The notes: generated by a model from the letters alone, not told the origin. Numbered from the stretch's first letter, positions 35,182 to 44,318 are shown. The stretch: DNA of 64,000 nt from Bhargavaea sp. CC-171006 (GCF_009761675.1 NZ_QUZH01000028.1:1-64000), one strand, 5' to 3'. Made by a program: numbers and translations.

Positions 35182-36939
35182 TTATCCGGTCTTCCCCGCA
35201 GCCTGTGAGCCCGCCTGCAGCTTATACATCTGCGCATACTGGCCGTCGTAGGCGAGCAGCTGGTCATGGGTGCCGAGCTCGACAATCTCTCCGCGGTCCA
35301 GCACGATGATGCGGTCCGCGTTTTTGATCGTAGACAGCCGGTGGGCGATGACGAATGTCGTCCGCCCCTTTTTCAGGACATCCATCGCATGCTGGATGAT
35401 TTCTTCCGTCTCGGTATCGATGTTCGACGTCGCCTCATCGAGGATGAGGATCGCCGGATCAAAGGCGAGCGCCCGGGCGAATGAGATCAGCTGGCGTTGC
35501 CCGGCGGACAGGGTGCTGCCCTTTTCCACGACCGGCTCGTCGATCCCGCCCGGAAGGTTCTTCAGCACCCGGTCGCCGCCGACGGCCTCTAGTGCGCTTT
35601 CCACAACTTCCCGGGATATCCTCGGGTCGTCCAGGCTGATGTTCGACCCGATCGTTCCGGTGAACAGATACGGATCCTGGAGGACGATGCCCATATGGTC
35701 CCTTACTGTCTGTCGGGACAGTTTGGTGATATCGGTGCCGTCGATGACGATCCTTCCCTTTGTCGGGTCGTAGAACCGGAACAGCAGGTTCATGATCGAA
35801 CTCTTGCCGGAACCGGTATGGCCGACAAGTGCCACCGTCTCACCCTGTTTCGCCTCAAAGTCGATTCCTTTCAGGACATACTCTTCATCTTTGTAGGCGA
35901 ACCAGACTTCCTCGAACCGGACGTTCCCCCGGTAGCGGGCGATCTTCTCGTCGCTCACGTCCTCCCCTTCCTGATCGAGCAGTTCGAAGACCCGCTCAGC
36001 CGCGACAAGCGAATGCTCGAGGCGGGAGAACTGGTTGACGATGCCCGTGATCGGGTTGAAGAGTCGCGTGATGTAGTCGACGAACGCGTAAAGTGCACCG
36101 ACGGAGATCGCCGCAGGAGCGGAGATCGCCACATTGCCGAAGTACAGGATGAACGCGATGAACGTCATCGACCTGAGGACGTCGACCAGGTTGAACGACG
36201 TCGCCGAGTCGAGGAACAGCAGCTTATTGTTGTACTTAAAGTGCTCGTCGTTCAGCTCATCAAATTCCTGTTCCATCTGCTTTTCCCGGCGGAAAGCCTG
36301 GATGATCGTCATGCCCTGGATGGCCTCGTTGATCATCGCGTTCAGGTCACTTACCTTGCCGCGGATGATCCGGTTATATTTGGAGGCGTACTTCCTGTAG
36401 GAAATCATCCAGATGTAAAGCACTGGAATGAGCAGAAGCGTGATCGCTCCCATTGCCGGCTCAAGATAGATCAGCGCGGCGAGGATCCCGATCATGTACA
36501 TGCCGCTTGTCGCAAACTGGGACAGCACCGTGACGTACATGTCCCGGATCGCTTCCGTGTCGTTTGTGATACGTGCAACGACTTTGCCCGCCGGCAGGTT
36601 GTCAAAGTAGCGGACCGGAAGTGTCTGGATCTTGCCGTACACTTCGTTCCGCATCTTCTGGATGATGCGGTTCGCTCCTCTCTGGAGGAGCAGGTATTCC
36701 ATGTAGCGGAATACCGCCGTGACCACTGCCAAGCCCATGAAGACCGCAAGCAGCATCAGGATCGGGGCGAATTCCATCCCGCCTCCTTCACTGCCGGCGA
36801 TGTGGTCATCGATGATCTTTTTTGCAATCAGCGGTCCGGCAAGGTCAGCCGCGACAGCGAGTGCCAGGCAGATCACGCCGGGAATGACATACCGTTTCTG
36901 GTCCGTCGCATAGCGCACCAGACGTTTTCCCTTACTCAT
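35182..36939 (-). CDS. bmrD: Heterodimeric multidrug ABC exporter subunit, BmrD/YheH-like
   Basis: 585 residues: six-helix exporter domain, then an ATPase domain with GHTGSGKSS (Walker A), LSAGQRQL (signature, altered from LSGGQ) and ILILDEATSNID with the catalytic Glu. The ATG at 36939 follows GGGGAGGTGG; the open frame extends further but within bmrC. It overlaps bmrC by eight bases. The canonical Glu here and Asp in the partner match the asymmetric BmrC/BmrD pair. Confidence 0.85.
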   Translation of the reverse strand: MSKGKRLVRYATDQKRYVIPGVICLALAVAADLAGPLIAKKIIDDHIAGSEGGGMEFAPILMLLAVFMGLAVVTAVFRYMEYLLLQRGANRIIQKMRNEVYGKIQTLPVRYFDNLPAGKVVARITNDTEAIRDMYVTVLSQFATSGMYMIGILAALIYLEPAMGAITLLLIPVLYIWMISYRKYASKYNRIIRGKVSDLNAMINEAIQGMTIIQAFRREKQMEQEFDELNDEHFKYNNKLLFLDSATSFNLVDVLRSMTFIAFILYFGNVAISAPAAISVGALYAFVDYITRLFNPITGIVNQFSRLEHSLVAAERVFELLDQEGEDVSDEKIARYRGNVRFEEVWFAYKDEEYVLKGIDFEAKQGETVALVGHTGSGKSSIMNLLFRFYDPTKGRIVIDGTDITKLSRQTVRDHMGIVLQDPYLFTGTIGSNISLDDPRISREVVESALEAVGGDRVLKNLPGGIDEPVVEKGSTLSAGQRQLISFARALAFDPAILILDEATSNIDTETEEIIQHAMDVLKKGRTTFVIAHRLSTIKNADRIIVLDRGEIVELGTHDQLLAYDGQYAQMYKLQAGSQAAGKTG

Positions 36940-38680
36940 GGTGATCCACCTCCCCGATCTGCTGCCGGTCGAATTGTTCACGGTACCAGCCGCCCGCTTC
37001 CAGCAAGGAATCGTGCGTTCCTTCCTCGGTGACTTTGCCGTCTTCAAGTACGATGATCCAATCGGCATGCTCGATCGCCGACAGCCTATGTGTCGTGATG
37101 ATTGTCGTCTTATCTTGCCGGCCCTGCCGGATGTTTTCGATGATTGCCGTCTCGGTCTTGGCATCGACCGCCGACAGCGAGTCATCAAGGATCAGGATGT
37201 CCGGATCCTTGATCAGTGCCCGGGCAATGGAGATCCGCTGTTTCTGGCCTCCTGAGAGTGCAACGCCCTTTTCACCGACAAGCGTTTCCAGGCCCTGCGG
37301 CAACATTGAGAGATCCTTTCGGAAATGCGACAGGCGGATGGCTTCATCGATATCCGCATCGGTCGCGTCCGGCTTGCCGAACAGGATATTGTCCCGGATG
37401 GACCGTGAAAACAGCACATGATCCTGCGGCACATAGCCGATCCAGTCCCGCACTTCGTCTTTCGTCAGGTCACTGACAGAGACACCGGAAAAACTGAGTT
37501 CACCGTCTCCTGCCGGATATTCCCGGAGAAGCTGGCGGACGAACGTCGTCTTTCCGCTGCCGGTTTTCCCTACGATTCCGAGCGTCCCGCCGCGTTCGAG
37601 TCGGACTTTCACCCGGTCCAGGTTGACCGATGAGGACTGCGGATAACGGAATGTCACATCATTGAAAGTCACGTCATCCGGCTGACCAGCCCGTTTCGGC
37701 CGATCCGGGTCCCTCACGTCTTCCAGATAGGATAAGGTTTCGTGTACCCGGTCAAGGGAGGCATTCCCCCGCTGCATGACGTTGATCAGTTCGCCGATTG
37801 CGATCATCGGCCAAACGGCCATTCCGAGATAGACGTTGAACGTGACGAGGTTGCCGAGCGTCATCTCGCCGGTCGAGACGAGAAAAGCACCGTAGCCGAG
37901 GCCGATTGCGTAGCTGGCCGCGGTGAGCACTTTCGATGTCGGCGCAAACAGCGCATCGATCCGTTCGACCGCCATGTTCTTCTCGTACACTTCTTCCGTT
38001 TTCTTCCTGAACTTTTCTTCAGTCGCGCGTTCCTGGACGTATGCCCTGACGACCCGGACTCCCGCAACCGCCTCGAGCACGTCATCGTTCAGGTCGCCGA
38101 AAGCGTCCTGTGCGACGACGTACCGCTCGTGGATTTTCTTGCCGAGCACCTGCATGATGATCGCCAGGATCGGAAGCGGCAGGATGGCCGCCAGTGTCAG
38201 CTTCCACGAGACGAGGAAGCCGGCCGTCAGCAAGATCGTCGCCAAATAAAGCGTCGAGTCGATCAGCGTCATGATGCCGAACCCGGCCGTTTCAGAAATT
38301 GCACGCAGGTCGTTTGTCGAGCGGGCCATCAGATCGCCGGTCCGGTTCTTTTCGTAGAAAGTCGGAGTCATTTTCAGGAAGTGCTTCATAAGCCGGCTCC
38401 TGAGAACACGTTCGATCACATTCGCCCCGCCGAACAACTGGTATTGCCAGATAAAGTTCGAGGCGTAATTGACGGCCATGACGAGGACCATCACGCCGGC
38501 AAAGGTCATGAGCAGCCCTTCTGTCATATCGCCGCGGTACATCGTGTCGATCGCCCGGCCGATCAGCCATGGCGGTACGACGACGAGGATGTTGGTGAAG
38601 GTGAGCAAAATCAGTGCCACCGTGTACCGCTTCCAGTTCTCCTTGAAGAACCAGTTCAGTTTAAATAAGACTGAGAACAT
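36932..38680 (-). CDS. bmrC: Heterodimeric multidrug ABC exporter subunit, BmrC/YheI-like
   Basis: 582 residues (YheI of B. subtilis is 585). Exporter domain with SWKLTLAAILPLPILAII, Walker A GKTGSGKTT, signature LSGGQKQRI, and LILDDSLSAVD, where the catalytic Glu is replaced by Asp. This degenerate site is the known feature of BmrC. AGAAGGG lies seven bases before the ATG. In B. subtilis the operon is induced by translation inhibitors through a leader (bmrB); the leader here is annotated separately. Confidence 0.87.
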   Translation of the reverse strand: MFSVLFKLNWFFKENWKRYTVALILLTFTNILVVVPPWLIGRAIDTMYRGDMTEGLLMTFAGVMVLVMAVNYASNFIWQYQLFGGANVIERVLRSRLMKHFLKMTPTFYEKNRTGDLMARSTNDLRAISETAGFGIMTLIDSTLYLATILLTAGFLVSWKLTLAAILPLPILAIIMQVLGKKIHERYVVAQDAFGDLNDDVLEAVAGVRVVRAYVQERATEEKFRKKTEEVYEKNMAVERIDALFAPTSKVLTAASYAIGLGYGAFLVSTGEMTLGNLVTFNVYLGMAVWPMIAIGELINVMQRGNASLDRVHETLSYLEDVRDPDRPKRAGQPDDVTFNDVTFRYPQSSSVNLDRVKVRLERGGTLGIVGKTGSGKTTFVRQLLREYPAGDGELSFSGVSVSDLTKDEVRDWIGYVPQDHVLFSRSIRDNILFGKPDATDADIDEAIRLSHFRKDLSMLPQGLETLVGEKGVALSGGQKQRISIARALIKDPDILILDDSLSAVDAKTETAIIENIRQGRQDKTTIITTHRLSAIEHADWIIVLEDGKVTEEGTHDSLLEAGGWYREQFDRQQIGEVDHHE

Positions 38681-38699
38681 TGGTTATCCCTTCTCTCCA

Positions 38700-38718
38700 T
38701 GGCGGGGACTACCCGCCT
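38700..38718 (-). promoter_or_regulatory. Hairpin containing the stop codon of the second leader frame
   Basis: On the minus strand GGCGGG and CCCGCC form a six-base stem with the leader TAG in the loop, about 20 bases before the bmrC start. A ribosome finishing the leader would open it. Confidence 0.55.
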
Positions 38719-38771
38719 TCTTTAGATTCCTTGACGAGAATTTTCCGTTCTTTTGTGATGCACATCACCAT
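38709..38771 (-). CDS. Putative leader peptide 2 of the bmrC operon
   Basis: 20 codons, starting MVMCITKERK and ending KESKEGG, preceded by GGAGAGGAG. It ends 29 bases before bmrC. Very basic, no membrane segment, no family. Its short length, good initiation site and a stop inside a hairpin suggest a regulatory leader rather than a functional protein. Confidence 0.45.
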   Translation of the reverse strand: MVMCITKERKILVKESKEGG

Positions 38772-38836
38772 TTCTCCTCTCCGGTTTTTGTTTTGTATTC
38801 AGCACGCATTTGCGCGGTGATACCTGAAAAAGGCAT

Positions 38837-38866
38837 AAAAACGCGCCCCCGAATCATGGAGGCGCG
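38837..38866 (-). terminator. Leader terminator 2 upstream of bmrC
   Basis: Minus-strand CGCGCCTCC (38866-38858) pairs with GGGGGCGCG (38850-38842) with one mismatch, followed by TTTTT. It lies inside the bmr leader, so it is a candidate attenuator. Confidence 0.8.
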
Positions 38867-38873
38867 CTCAATG

Positions 38874-38902
38874 AAAAAGGGTCCGGCAGGCATGCCGGAC
38901 CC
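38874..38902 (-). terminator. Leader terminator 1 upstream of bmrC
   Basis: Perfect 10-bp stem GGGTCCGGCA/TGCCGGACCC (38902-38879) and TTTTT on the minus strand, 26 bases after leader frame 1. The ten bases CATGCCTGCC within it are repeated inside leader frame 1 (plus strand 38944-38953 and 38885-38894). Confidence 0.85.
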
Positions 38903-38927
38903 TTGTATCGACACTGGTGCCGCGAAA

Positions 38928-39002
38928 TTACGGCCGCAGTGCGGGCAGGCATGGCGATATGCAATTGTTGTCGAGTCCGAGTTGAATGATCATGTTGTAC
39001 AT
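38928..39002 (-). CDS. Putative leader peptide 1 of the bmrC operon
   Basis: 24 codons: starts MYNMIIQLGL, contains NNCISPC and ends ALRP. AAGGGAGG lies eight bases upstream of the ATG, the strongest initiation signal in the leader. It is followed after 26 bases by a strong terminator and begins 40 bases after the likely transcript start. Analogous in position to bmrB of B. subtilis, but no sequence similarity is claimed. Confidence 0.55.
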   Translation of the reverse strand: MYNMIIQLGLDNNCISPCLPALRP

Positions 39003-39041
39003 CGTCCATACCTCCCTTCCGTTGGTTTTGTTTTCCTTAAC

Positions 39042-39071
39042 AGACTACCCTTGCGGATCAGTCCGTGTCAA
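39042..39071 (-). promoter_or_regulatory. Probable promoter of the bmr leader
   Basis: Perfect TTGACA (39071-39066), 18-base spacer, TAGTCT (39047-39042), reading on the minus strand toward bmrC. The -10 is weak, the -35 perfect. Confidence 0.55.
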
Positions 39072-39167
39072 CCGTTTTCAGAGAAATTTCTAAATTGGCA
39101 CTTGACTTATTCATCATCTCCGAGAATGGCCGCAGATATACCTGATTCATTATTTGTGGATACGGCC

Positions 39168-40361
39168 TTACAGGAATACATGGAGCAGTGCACCGAGCAC
39201 GCCTGCCACCGCCACAACGACCCACGGGGGTGACTTCCTGAACTGGAGCAGCCAGAAACAGAGCGCAGCCACTGCTACATCCCATACCGAAAAGATCGAA
39301 CTCGGGATGACCGGGTTGATCAATGCAGCCGCGAGAATCCCGACGACCGCGGCATTGACGCCGACCAGCGCGGCCCTAAGCCAGGTTTTCCGGCGGAGTA
39401 CCGACCAGAACGGCAATGTTCCGACGACGAGGAGGAACGACGGCAGGAACATCGCGACAACCGCGATGAGCGCGCCCGGCACGCTGTCCATGATCATCCC
39501 TATGTATGCCGCCAGGGTGAAGAGCGGTCCCGGCACGGCCTGAGCGGCACCGTAGCCCGCAATGAATGTCTCCGCGTCCATGTATCCTTGCGGCACCACT
39601 TCCCGCTCAAGCATCGGAAGGACAACGTGGCCGCCTCCGAAGACGATCGAGCCGACACGGTAGAAGATATCGGTGATCGATACGAGAATATGATCAGTGG
39701 TCTGCCGTAGCAGAGGCAATAGCGCAAGCAGGGCGAAGAACAGCCCCCATGCCACCGCACCGGCCTTTTTCCCGATCGGCATCGGGATGGCCGCTTCTTC
39801 ACCGCCGTTCCCTTCATTGCGGTTCCGATATAGGATATAACCGATGAGACCGGCCAGGACGATGATGCCGATCTGGCCCCAGGCAGTCGGCACGAGAAGG
39901 ACGCCGGCCGCAGCAAGCGCGGCAAGCGCCATTCTCGGAATGTCCGGTGTCAGATTTTTGCCCATTCCGATCAGTGCGTGGAGAATAATCGCGACCGCGA
40001 CAATCTTCAGGCCGCGGATCCATCCGGTGTCGAACGGCACATCACCAGCAACAAGATATGCAAACAGCATGAGAATGATGACAGACGGCATCGTGAAACC
40101 GAACCACGACAGCATCGCCCCTCCGATGCCGCCGCGGATCAGGCCGACTCCGATGCCGACCTGTGAACTGGCAGGTCCCGGAAGAAACTGGCATAGCGCC
40201 ACCAGATCAGCGTAGGCCCGGTCATCAAGCCATTGCCGTTTTTTGACGTATTCATCCCTGAAATAACCGAGATGGGCGGCAGGCCCCCCGAACGACGTCA
40301 GGCCGAGCTTAAGCGACGCCGACAGGATTTCGCCATACCACCCTCTTTCCTTCTTTTCCAT
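39168..40361 (-). CDS. chrA: Chromate transporter ChrA (two-domain)
   Basis: 397-residue CHR-family exporter made of two homologous halves. The first contains GLTSFGGPAAHLGYFRDEYV and QFLPGPASSQVG; the second contains GGGHVVLPMLEREVV and AQAVPGPLFTLAAYIG. About ten hydrophobic segments. AAGGAG lies seven bases before the ATG. The long-chain form typically exports chromate in exchange for another anion; physiological substrate may differ. It is upstream of, but separated from, the bmr leader. Confidence 0.9.
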   Translation of the reverse strand: MEKKERGWYGEILSASLKLGLTSFGGPAAHLGYFRDEYVKKRQWLDDRAYADLVALCQFLPGPASSQVGIGVGLIRGGIGGAMLSWFGFTMPSVIILMLFAYLVAGDVPFDTGWIRGLKIVAVAIILHALIGMGKNLTPDIPRMALAALAAAGVLLVPTAWGQIGIIVLAGLIGYILYRNRNEGNGGEEAAIPMPIGKKAGAVAWGLFFALLALLPLLRQTTDHILVSITDIFYRVGSIVFGGGHVVLPMLEREVVPQGYMDAETFIAGYGAAQAVPGPLFTLAAYIGMIMDSVPGALIAVVAMFLPSFLLVVGTLPFWSVLRRKTWLRAALVGVNAAVVGILAAALINPVIPSSIFSVWDVAVAALCFWLLQFRKSPPWVVVAVAGVLGALLHVFL

Positions 40362-40456
40362 GAAAAAACTCCTTCCAAAAAAATCTCCATCCCCATTCTA
40401 AAGGAGTCAGCCCGGAAGATGGAGCACTTTACAAAGTTTTAATAAACAATTGCCGT

Positions 40457-41653
40457 TCAGCTGTCCGCTTTGATCACAGCGACCTTCAGATAATCGGATT
40501 CCGGTGAATTCCGCGGTGTGCGGAAATCTTCCGGCAGACGGTACTCCTTAAGGATCCGGTACTTTCTCCCGGATGACCTGAACGCCTTGTCAATGAAGGT
40601 CTTGAATTTCTTCATTCCGAAGCCCGCATGATTTGTCGAGGCGACCACGATGCCTCCTTTGGCCGTTACCGCCAATACGTCTTCCAGAAGCCGTGCATAG
40701 TCTTTTGCCGCGCTGAACGTGCGTTTTTTGGATCTGGCAAAGCTCGGCGGATCCAGGACGACCAGGTCGAACTCAAGCCCTTTCCGTCCGGCATACCGGA
40801 AATAATCGAAAACATCCATCACAACGATGTCCTGTGCTTCGTAATCGATGCCGTTGACGGCGAATTGCTCAATTGTCTTCGGAAGGCTCCGCTTTGCTAG
40901 GTCGACACTCACCGTTCCTGCGGCGCCTCCCAAGGCGGCAGCGACCGAGAATGCCCCAGTATAGGAAAATGTATTGAGAACCCGCCGGCCATCCGCATAT
41001 TCATCACGAATCGCCTTCCGGACATCCCGCTGGTCCAGGAAAATCCCTGTCATCGCGCCGTCATTCAGATCAACAGCAAAGTTCATGCCGTTTTCCTTTA
41101 CGATCAGAGGGAAATCCGGCTGATCTCCCGATACAAAATCGTCCTGTTCCATATATTTGCCTTTCAGGTCAAATCGTTTTTTCTCGTAGACGGAGAGGAC
41201 TTCCGGCATCTCTTTCAGGGAGTCGTAGACAAATTGCCGCATCGAATAGATGCCCTCGCTGTACCAGCTGATCATCCAATGACCGTCATAATGGTCGATT
41301 GTCATCCCGCCGATGCCGTCACCCTCCCCGTTGAACACACGGAATGCCGTAGTGTCCGGGTCTTCGAAAAACGGTTTCCGGCGGTCCGCAGCCTCCCGGA
41401 TCTTCCGTGAGAAAAATGCCTTGTCGATGGTTTCCCGCTCATCCCGCGAAAGCACCCAGCCCGCGCCTTTGTTCTGCAGGCCATGGTAGCCTGTCGCCAA
41501 ATAATTTCCGGAAGGATCCGCCAAACGCAATAATGTTCCTTCAGCTCCGAATAAAGAAGGGTTCCGTACAGCATCCTTTGGAATAACCGGCTGACCCGCC
41601 CGGATGGCCTCCGCTGTTTTTGAATCAACTTTTACACTGTTCGTTTTCATCAT
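40457..41653 (-). CDS. Class I SAM-dependent rRNA methyltransferase (RlmI-like)
   Basis: 398 residues. A PUA-like N-terminal part is followed by a Rossmann methyltransferase: LNTFSYTGAFSVAAALGGA (SAM binding), VMDVFDYF, and VLDPPSFARSKK (catalytic loop of the RlmI/YccW group, which methylates 23S rRNA cytosine). Short GGAG five bases before the ATG at 41653; a second ATG follows directly. Target base inferred from family only. Confidence 0.85.
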   Translation of the reverse strand: MMKTNSVKVDSKTAEAIRAGQPVIPKDAVRNPSLFGAEGTLLRLADPSGNYLATGYHGLQNKGAGWVLSRDERETIDKAFFSRKIREAADRRKPFFEDPDTTAFRVFNGEGDGIGGMTIDHYDGHWMISWYSEGIYSMRQFVYDSLKEMPEVLSVYEKKRFDLKGKYMEQDDFVSGDQPDFPLIVKENGMNFAVDLNDGAMTGIFLDQRDVRKAIRDEYADGRRVLNTFSYTGAFSVAAALGGAAGTVSVDLAKRSLPKTIEQFAVNGIDYEAQDIVVMDVFDYFRYAGRKGLEFDLVVLDPPSFARSKKRTFSAAKDYARLLEDVLAVTAKGGIVVASTNHAGFGMKKFKTFIDKAFRSSGRKYRILKEYRLPEDFRTPRNSPESDYLKVAVIKADS

Positions 41654-41849
41654 TCCAACTCCAACTTTTGATTTCCCCCATTATCTCACGCCTGCACAAA
41701 ATAGACGAATTTACGGCGGCTTACAGGATTTTTTTATTGTCTTTTTGGCAATGCAGATTTATCATTGAAAGTAACTCACTATTTTTTACATTCACAGGAG
41801 GTGTACACTTTGTCCTCCCCCTCATTCGGGTCATGGACAAAGGAATTGT

Positions 41850-43196
41850 TTGGACATTGCCATACGATTGGCAGCATTTGCTGCCTTAATCGCATTCACC
41901 GCGTTTTTTGTCGCGAGTGAATTCGCAATCGTGAAAGTCAGGACGACCCGGATCGACCAGCTGATCGCCGAAGGGAACCGGAAAGCCATCCGGGCGAAGA
42001 AAGTCATTTCCAATCTGGATGAATACCTTTCCGCGTGCCAGCTCGGTATTACGATCACTGCCCTCGGTCTGGGTTGGCTCGGGGAACCGACCGTCGAACG
42101 TCTGCTCCATCCCCTTTTCGAGCGCTTCAACATCGAGGGCAACGTCTCCTCGCTGCTTTCGTTTATCATCGCATTTTCGGTGGTGACGTTCCTTCATGTA
42201 GTTGTCGGGGAACTTGCACCGAAGTCGATTGCCATCCAGAAGGCGGAAGCGATCACCCTGAACTTTTCCGGCCCTCTCGTTGCTTTCTACCGGCTCATGT
42301 ATCCGTTTATCCATACGATGAACGGCACGGCGCAGTGGCTGATCCGCCTGTTCGGGTTCAAGCCGATGTCGGAGTCCGAGGAAGCACACTCCGAGGAAGA
42401 ATTGCGGATGATTCTCTCAGACAGTCTGAAAAGCGGAGAAATCAACCAGTCCGAATATAAATATGTAAACAAGATCTTCGAGTTTGATGACCGGATTGCC
42501 CGTGAAATCATGGCTCCGCGGACCGAGATGATGACTGTCGAACAGGACATGACGCTCCGTGAAGTGCTGGACGTCATGGGCGTCGAGCAATATACACGCT
42601 ACCCGGTGACAGACGGTGACAAGGACCATATCATCGGGCTGATCAACATGAAGAATCTCCTGACCGCCTACATCAAAGACCCGGCAGCCGGCGACCGTCC
42701 TGTAACGGACTTCCTCCAGCCGATCATCCGAGTGATCGAATCGATTCCGATCAGCGAGCTGCTCCTGAAAATCCAGCGCGAGCGGATCCATATGGCCGTG
42801 CTTATGGATGAATACGGCGGAACGAGCGGTCTCGTCACCATCGAAGATATTCTTGAAGAGATTGTCGGAGACATCCAGGATGAGTTTGATGTCAATGAAG
42901 TGCCGGATGTCCAGGCGATCGGCGAAGGCCATTATATCTTCGACGCGAAGATGCTCATCGAGGACGTGAACGACATTCTGGGCATCCATATAGATGAAGA
43001 GGATATCGATACGATCGGCGGCTGGTTCATGGCCAAGCGATTCGATATCGTCAAAGGTGAAAAAATCCACGAGCAGGGCTATGAGTTCCTTGTCAAAGAC
43101 ATGGAAGGACACCATATCCTGTACATCGAAGTACAAAAAGTTAAAAGCGAACCTGAACCGCTGGCGGCCGAAGATGCCGCTGCTGCGGAGTCCTGA
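41850..43196 (+). CDS. CNNM/CorC-type membrane protein (hemolysin C family)
   Basis: 448 residues: DUF21 membrane domain with about four helices (ALIAFTAFFVASEFAIVKVR), two CBS domains (APRTEMMTVEQDMTLREV; LMDEYGGTSGLVTIEDIL) and a C-terminal CorC/HlyC domain (IGGWFMAKRFDIVKG). Family members are linked to magnesium efflux and salt tolerance. Starts at TTG (41850), with AGGA five bases upstream. A much stronger initiation site at 41796-41812 leads into a different, short frame that overlaps this start. Confidence 0.85.
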   Translation: MDIAIRLAAFAALIAFTAFFVASEFAIVKVRTTRIDQLIAEGNRKAIRAKKVISNLDEYLSACQLGITITALGLGWLGEPTVERLLHPLFERFNIEGNVSSLLSFIIAFSVVTFLHVVVGELAPKSIAIQKAEAITLNFSGPLVAFYRLMYPFIHTMNGTAQWLIRLFGFKPMSESEEAHSEEELRMILSDSLKSGEINQSEYKYVNKIFEFDDRIAREIMAPRTEMMTVEQDMTLREVLDVMGVEQYTRYPVTDGDKDHIIGLINMKNLLTAYIKDPAAGDRPVTDFLQPIIRVIESIPISELLLKIQRERIHMAVLMDEYGGTSGLVTIEDILEEIVGDIQDEFDVNEVPDVQAIGEGHYIFDAKMLIEDVNDILGIHIDEEDIDTIGGWFMAKRFDIVKGEKIHEQGYEFLVKDMEGHHILYIEVQKVKSEPEPLAAEDAAAAES

Positions 43197-43200
43197 TCCG

Positions 43201-43232
43201 CTCCCGGAAGCTCGGCTTCCGGGGGTTTTTAT
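43201..43232 (+). terminator. Terminator after the CorC-type gene
   Basis: CTCCCGGAAGC (43201-43211) pairs with GCTTCCGGGGG (43215-43225), followed by TTTTTATTT. Confidence 0.88.
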
Positions 43233-43321
43233 TTGTCCCCGAGTGAATGCCATTTGAAGTTTCCGGCGGGAAAACATCCGACGAAAAATTGGGGTATACT
43301 GAACAATCCGGAGGTGGGGAC

Positions 43322-44200
43322 ATGGACCTTTATTCAAATCTTAAACAGGGAGAACGAGGGGCCTGGGTGAGCATCATCAGTTACCTTGTGCTGAGCACCG
43401 TCAAGTTTATCGCCGGTGTCGCCGGAACGTCCGAGGCGCTAAAAGCGGATGCACTGAACAATACGACCGATGTGATTGCCTCTGTAGCAGTACTGATCGG
43501 ACTTCGTATCTCCCAGAAGCCGCCGGATGACAATCACCGCTACGGCCATCTCCGTGCCGAGACGATCGCTTCACTTATTGCCTCCTTTATCATGGCGGCC
43601 GTCGGGCTGGAGGTGCTGACGGATGCCATCGGCTCCATCTATAGCGAGGAAGCACAGACACCTTCCGCATTTACCGGATTCATCGCGCTGGCAAGCGGGC
43701 TCATCATGTATGCCGTCTATCGGTACAATCTCCGGCTGGCCAAAAGGATCGGAAGTTCCGCACTCCGGGCGGCCGCACTCGATAACCGCTCCGATGCCCT
43801 CGTCAGCCTGGGTGCAGCCGCAGGTATCGCCGGCGCCATATTCGGCTTACCGGTGATCGATACGATCACCGCCCTCATTATTGCGCTTCTTATTTTGCTT
43901 GCCGCAGCCTCGATCTTCAAGGAAGCCGTCTACACGCTCACGGATGGATTCGACGAAGAAGAAGGAGAAGCGCTCGCCCATCTGGCCGCTTCCGTCCCCG
44001 GGGTTATCCGGTTAAAAGACTTTAAGGGGCGGATGCACGGCAATATGATCTTCATCGATCTGACAGTCACTGTCGATCCTTCACTGAACGTCATTGAGAG
44101 CCACCGCATCACCGAACAGATCGAGCGGCGGATGCAGAAAGTGAAGCCGCTCTCCACCGTGCTCGTCCATATCGAGCCGGAATTTCCAAATAAGCCATGA
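43322..44200 (+). CDS. Cation diffusion facilitator transporter
   Basis: 292-residue CDF protein with six hydrophobic helices and a C-terminal cytoplasmic domain. Metal-site residues: ADALNNTTD in helix 2, DDNHRYGHLRAE after it, and AALDNRSDALVS in helix 5. The Asn in NNTTD is seen in manganese-type CDFs (MneP/MneS of B. subtilis), so manganese export is the best guess. The ATG at 43322 has GGAGGTGG upstream. Confidence 0.87.
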   Translation: MDLYSNLKQGERGAWVSIISYLVLSTVKFIAGVAGTSEALKADALNNTTDVIASVAVLIGLRISQKPPDDNHRYGHLRAETIASLIASFIMAAVGLEVLTDAIGSIYSEEAQTPSAFTGFIALASGLIMYAVYRYNLRLAKRIGSSALRAAALDNRSDALVSLGAAAGIAGAIFGLPVIDTITALIIALLILLAAASIFKEAVYTLTDGFDEEEGEALAHLAASVPGVIRLKDFKGRMHGNMIFIDLTVTVDPSLNVIESHRITEQIERRMQKVKPLSTVLVHIEPEFPNKP

Positions 44201-44220
44201 GCCCCAAGGGTTCATGGCTT
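44192..44220 (+). terminator. Hairpin overlapping the CDF stop codon
   Basis: AAGCCATGA (44192-44200, includes the stop) pairs perfectly with TCATGGCTT (44212-44220); only a weak T run follows. Confidence 0.6.
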
Positions 44221-44318
44221 TGATTATGCTATAGATAAGTTGAAGACAATAGCAATGGCATGACGACCAATAGCAGACCTGCTGTTCACAAGTTCATAGG
44301 TATTGGCCAGTCTCCAGC

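Noticed and set aside
35695-37032. 445-codon plus-strand frame opposite the ABC exporter genes
   Set aside because: Antisense to Walker and signature motifs of bmrD/bmrC; composition typical of shadow frames.
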